A program made the translations under genes and the position numbers. Below are positions 63,062 through 64,000 of a stretch of 64,000 nucleotides of DNA, in pieces. This stretch comes from JAGXRK01 sp963714415 (lineage in GTDB: Bacteria > Bacteroidota > Ignavibacteria > Ignavibacteriales > Ignavibacteriaceae). The DNA lies in NCBI GenBank assembly GCA_963714415.1, contig CAVQOL010000003.1, forward strand, positions 62,001 through 126,000. The letters run 5' to 3'. Within the stretch, counting starts at the first letter, position 1. The number at the start of each line of letters is the position of its first letter. The notes beneath the pieces were generated by a model. It ran no database searches. It saw only the letters and a list, made by a program, of their open reading frames with translations, and was not told the origin of the DNA.

Positions 63062-63128
63062 AGTCATTCCCGTGAAGTTCAGGAATCTGATTTTTAATTT
63101 GAGATTCCGACCAAGTTCGGAATGACAG
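63062..63128. repeat. GTCATTCC palindromic intergenic repeat, copy 3
   Basis: GTCATTCCCGTGAAGTTCAG and GACCAAGTTCGGAATGAC form inverted arms; GGAATCTGA and GAGATTCC are nested. It fills the gap between the phosphohexomutase and HAD genes. Confidence 0.8.
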
Positions 63129-63130
63129 TA

Positions 63131-64000
63131 TCAGTTAATAAATATTTTCCCAAATTCCAATAAATCTTTTACTTCACTATCACTTTGTCCTTCAGCATAA
63201 ATTCGTATAATCGGTTCAGTTTCTGAGGAGCGTAAAAGCAGCCATCGGTTATCTCCATTAAAAATGAACTTAATACCGTTTAAAATACCACGACTACTTA
63301 AAAAAGTTTTTACTTCTTCAACATCAAATTTATCAATCTTTTGTAAATTCCTGCTAAATAAGTCAGGGAGCTTGTTTATTCTGTCTTCTTTCTCATAAAC
63401 AAGATCAATCCTTGAGTAATAAATTTTTCCAGATTCTTTTCTTTTATGATTTATGTATTCACTTAATTTCTGATATCCTGAATTAGCAAGCATTTCGATC
63501 ATCAATAAAGCAGAGAAAATTCCGTCTCGTTCCGGAATATGGATTCCGTATCCAAATCCACCACTTTCTTCACAACCAAACGCAACTTGAGATTTTATCA
63601 TTTCTTCTGTGATATATTTAAATCCAACCTGAACATCAATAACTTTTCTTACATCTGTTTGAAAAAGTGTTTTCAGTTTATCGGTTACAGATGAAGTTTT
63701 TACAATGTGACCAGCAAAATGTTTTTTATTAATAACATAGTCAGCAAGAAGTAAAATCGTTTCCTGTGCACTTAACCAATCTCCGTTATCCAGCATAACT
63801 CCCAGCCGATCAGCATCACCATCGGTTGCTAAGCCAATAGAAAATTCATTTTGAATCAATTCATTTCTTAATGGTTCAAGATTTTTTTCAATCGGTTCAG
63901 CCAGTCTGTTATAAAAATTCTCATCTGGTGGATAGTGAATTGTCTTTGCACTAATGTTATGTGCCAGCAATATTCTTTCTAAGTAATCTGTACCTGCACC
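63131..64000 (-). CDS. Phosphoglucomutase/phosphomannomutase, C-terminal part (runs off the window)
   Basis: About 290 residues are visible and the frame is open to the window end, starting GAGTDYLERIL. The alpha-D-phosphohexomutase metal loop ATDGDADRLGV, sugar-binding loop GCEESGGFGYG with PERDGIFSAL, and phosphate-binding loop RSSETEPIIRIYAEG are all intact. The active-site serine domain lies outside the window. It interconverts hexose 1- and 6-phosphates, which fits a cluster with a GH94 phosphorylase that would yield sugar 1-phosphate. Confidence 0.92.
   Translation of the reverse strand, partial: GAGTDYLERILLAHNISAKTIHYPPDENFYNRLAEPIEKNLEPLRNELIQNEFSIGLATDGDADRLGVMLDNGDWLSAQETILLLADYVINKKHFAGHIVKTSSVTDKLKTLFQTDVRKVIDVQVGFKYITEEMIKSQVAFGCEESGGFGYGIHIPERDGIFSALLMIEMLANSGYQKLSEYINHKRKESGKIYYSRIDLVYEKEDRINKLPDLFSRNLQKIDKFDVEEVKTFLSSRGILNGIKFIFNGDNRWLLLRSSETEPIIRIYAEGQSDSEVKDLLEFGKIFIN

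Overview
The window is AT-rich bacterial DNA from a member of the Ignavibacteria or a close Bacteroidota/Chlorobi-group relative. This is inferred from five proteins that end in a type A type IX secretion (T9SS) sorting domain (YPNPFNP motif), a PorV/PorQ-like outer-membrane protein, a TonB receptor with a carboxypeptidase-regulatory N-terminus, many lipoproteins, and a citrate lyase set of the kind reported in Ignavibacteria. There are no phage genes, insertion sequences or CRISPR arrays.

Layout. 1-173: start of a PAS-domain sensor protein leaving the window. 390-12647 (+): a carbon-metabolism cluster with an isocitrate dehydrogenase-type enzyme, CstA transporter, HD-domain protein, a homoaconitase-like aconitase, an exported phosphoesterase, an MmgE/PrpD dehydratase, a fused citrate lyase acyl-carrier/beta subunit (CitD-CitE), the citrate lyase alpha subunit (CitF) and a patatin. 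Most of its gaps hold imperfect palindromic repeats. 12707-24776: housekeeping genes, namely SRP RNA, SixA-like phosphatase, an EthD-like small protein, a lipoprotein, an NhaC-type antiporter, UvrC, GlgC, an M1 aminopeptidase, an LpxH-like hydrolase and PBP1A. A tRNA-Leu(CAG) follows at 24954. 25264-29971: a T9SS FG-GAP protein, a decaheme lipoprotein cytochrome and a tandem-rhodanese lipoprotein. 29946-36516 (-): a phosphoesterase/PQQ-propeller fusion, an aldo/keto reductase, a large T9SS amidase and a TolB-like propeller protein. 36699-48301 (+): a glycosyltransferase, then a TonB receptor/secreted protein/lipoprotein/PorV/TIG lipoprotein/T9SS locus. 48570-56222: small membrane protein, STAS protein, a badly broken T9SS protein, a coiled-coil protein and a phosphodiester glycosidase. 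56318-64000 (-): a sugar cluster with a GH94 phosphorylase, a GH38-like protein, a large HAD phosphatase/mutase and a phosphoglucomutase/phosphomannomutase.

How the genes may work together. The first cluster could interconvert citrate, aconitate, isocitrate and 2-oxoglutarate and cleave citrate to acetate and oxaloacetate, that is, the citrate arm of an oxidative or reversed TCA cycle. The last cluster could cut oligosaccharides in the cytoplasm and isomerise the released sugar phosphates.

Data caveat. More than 25 clear reading-frame breaks occur in otherwise conserved genes, and almost all are repaired by removing one base. They share no motif, so I treat them as consensus (sequencing) insertions and annotate the affected genes as single loci. 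Where a frame state matters, as with the heptamer repeat inside the GH38 gene, this caveat applies. I did not assign promoters because no box was convincing by eye.
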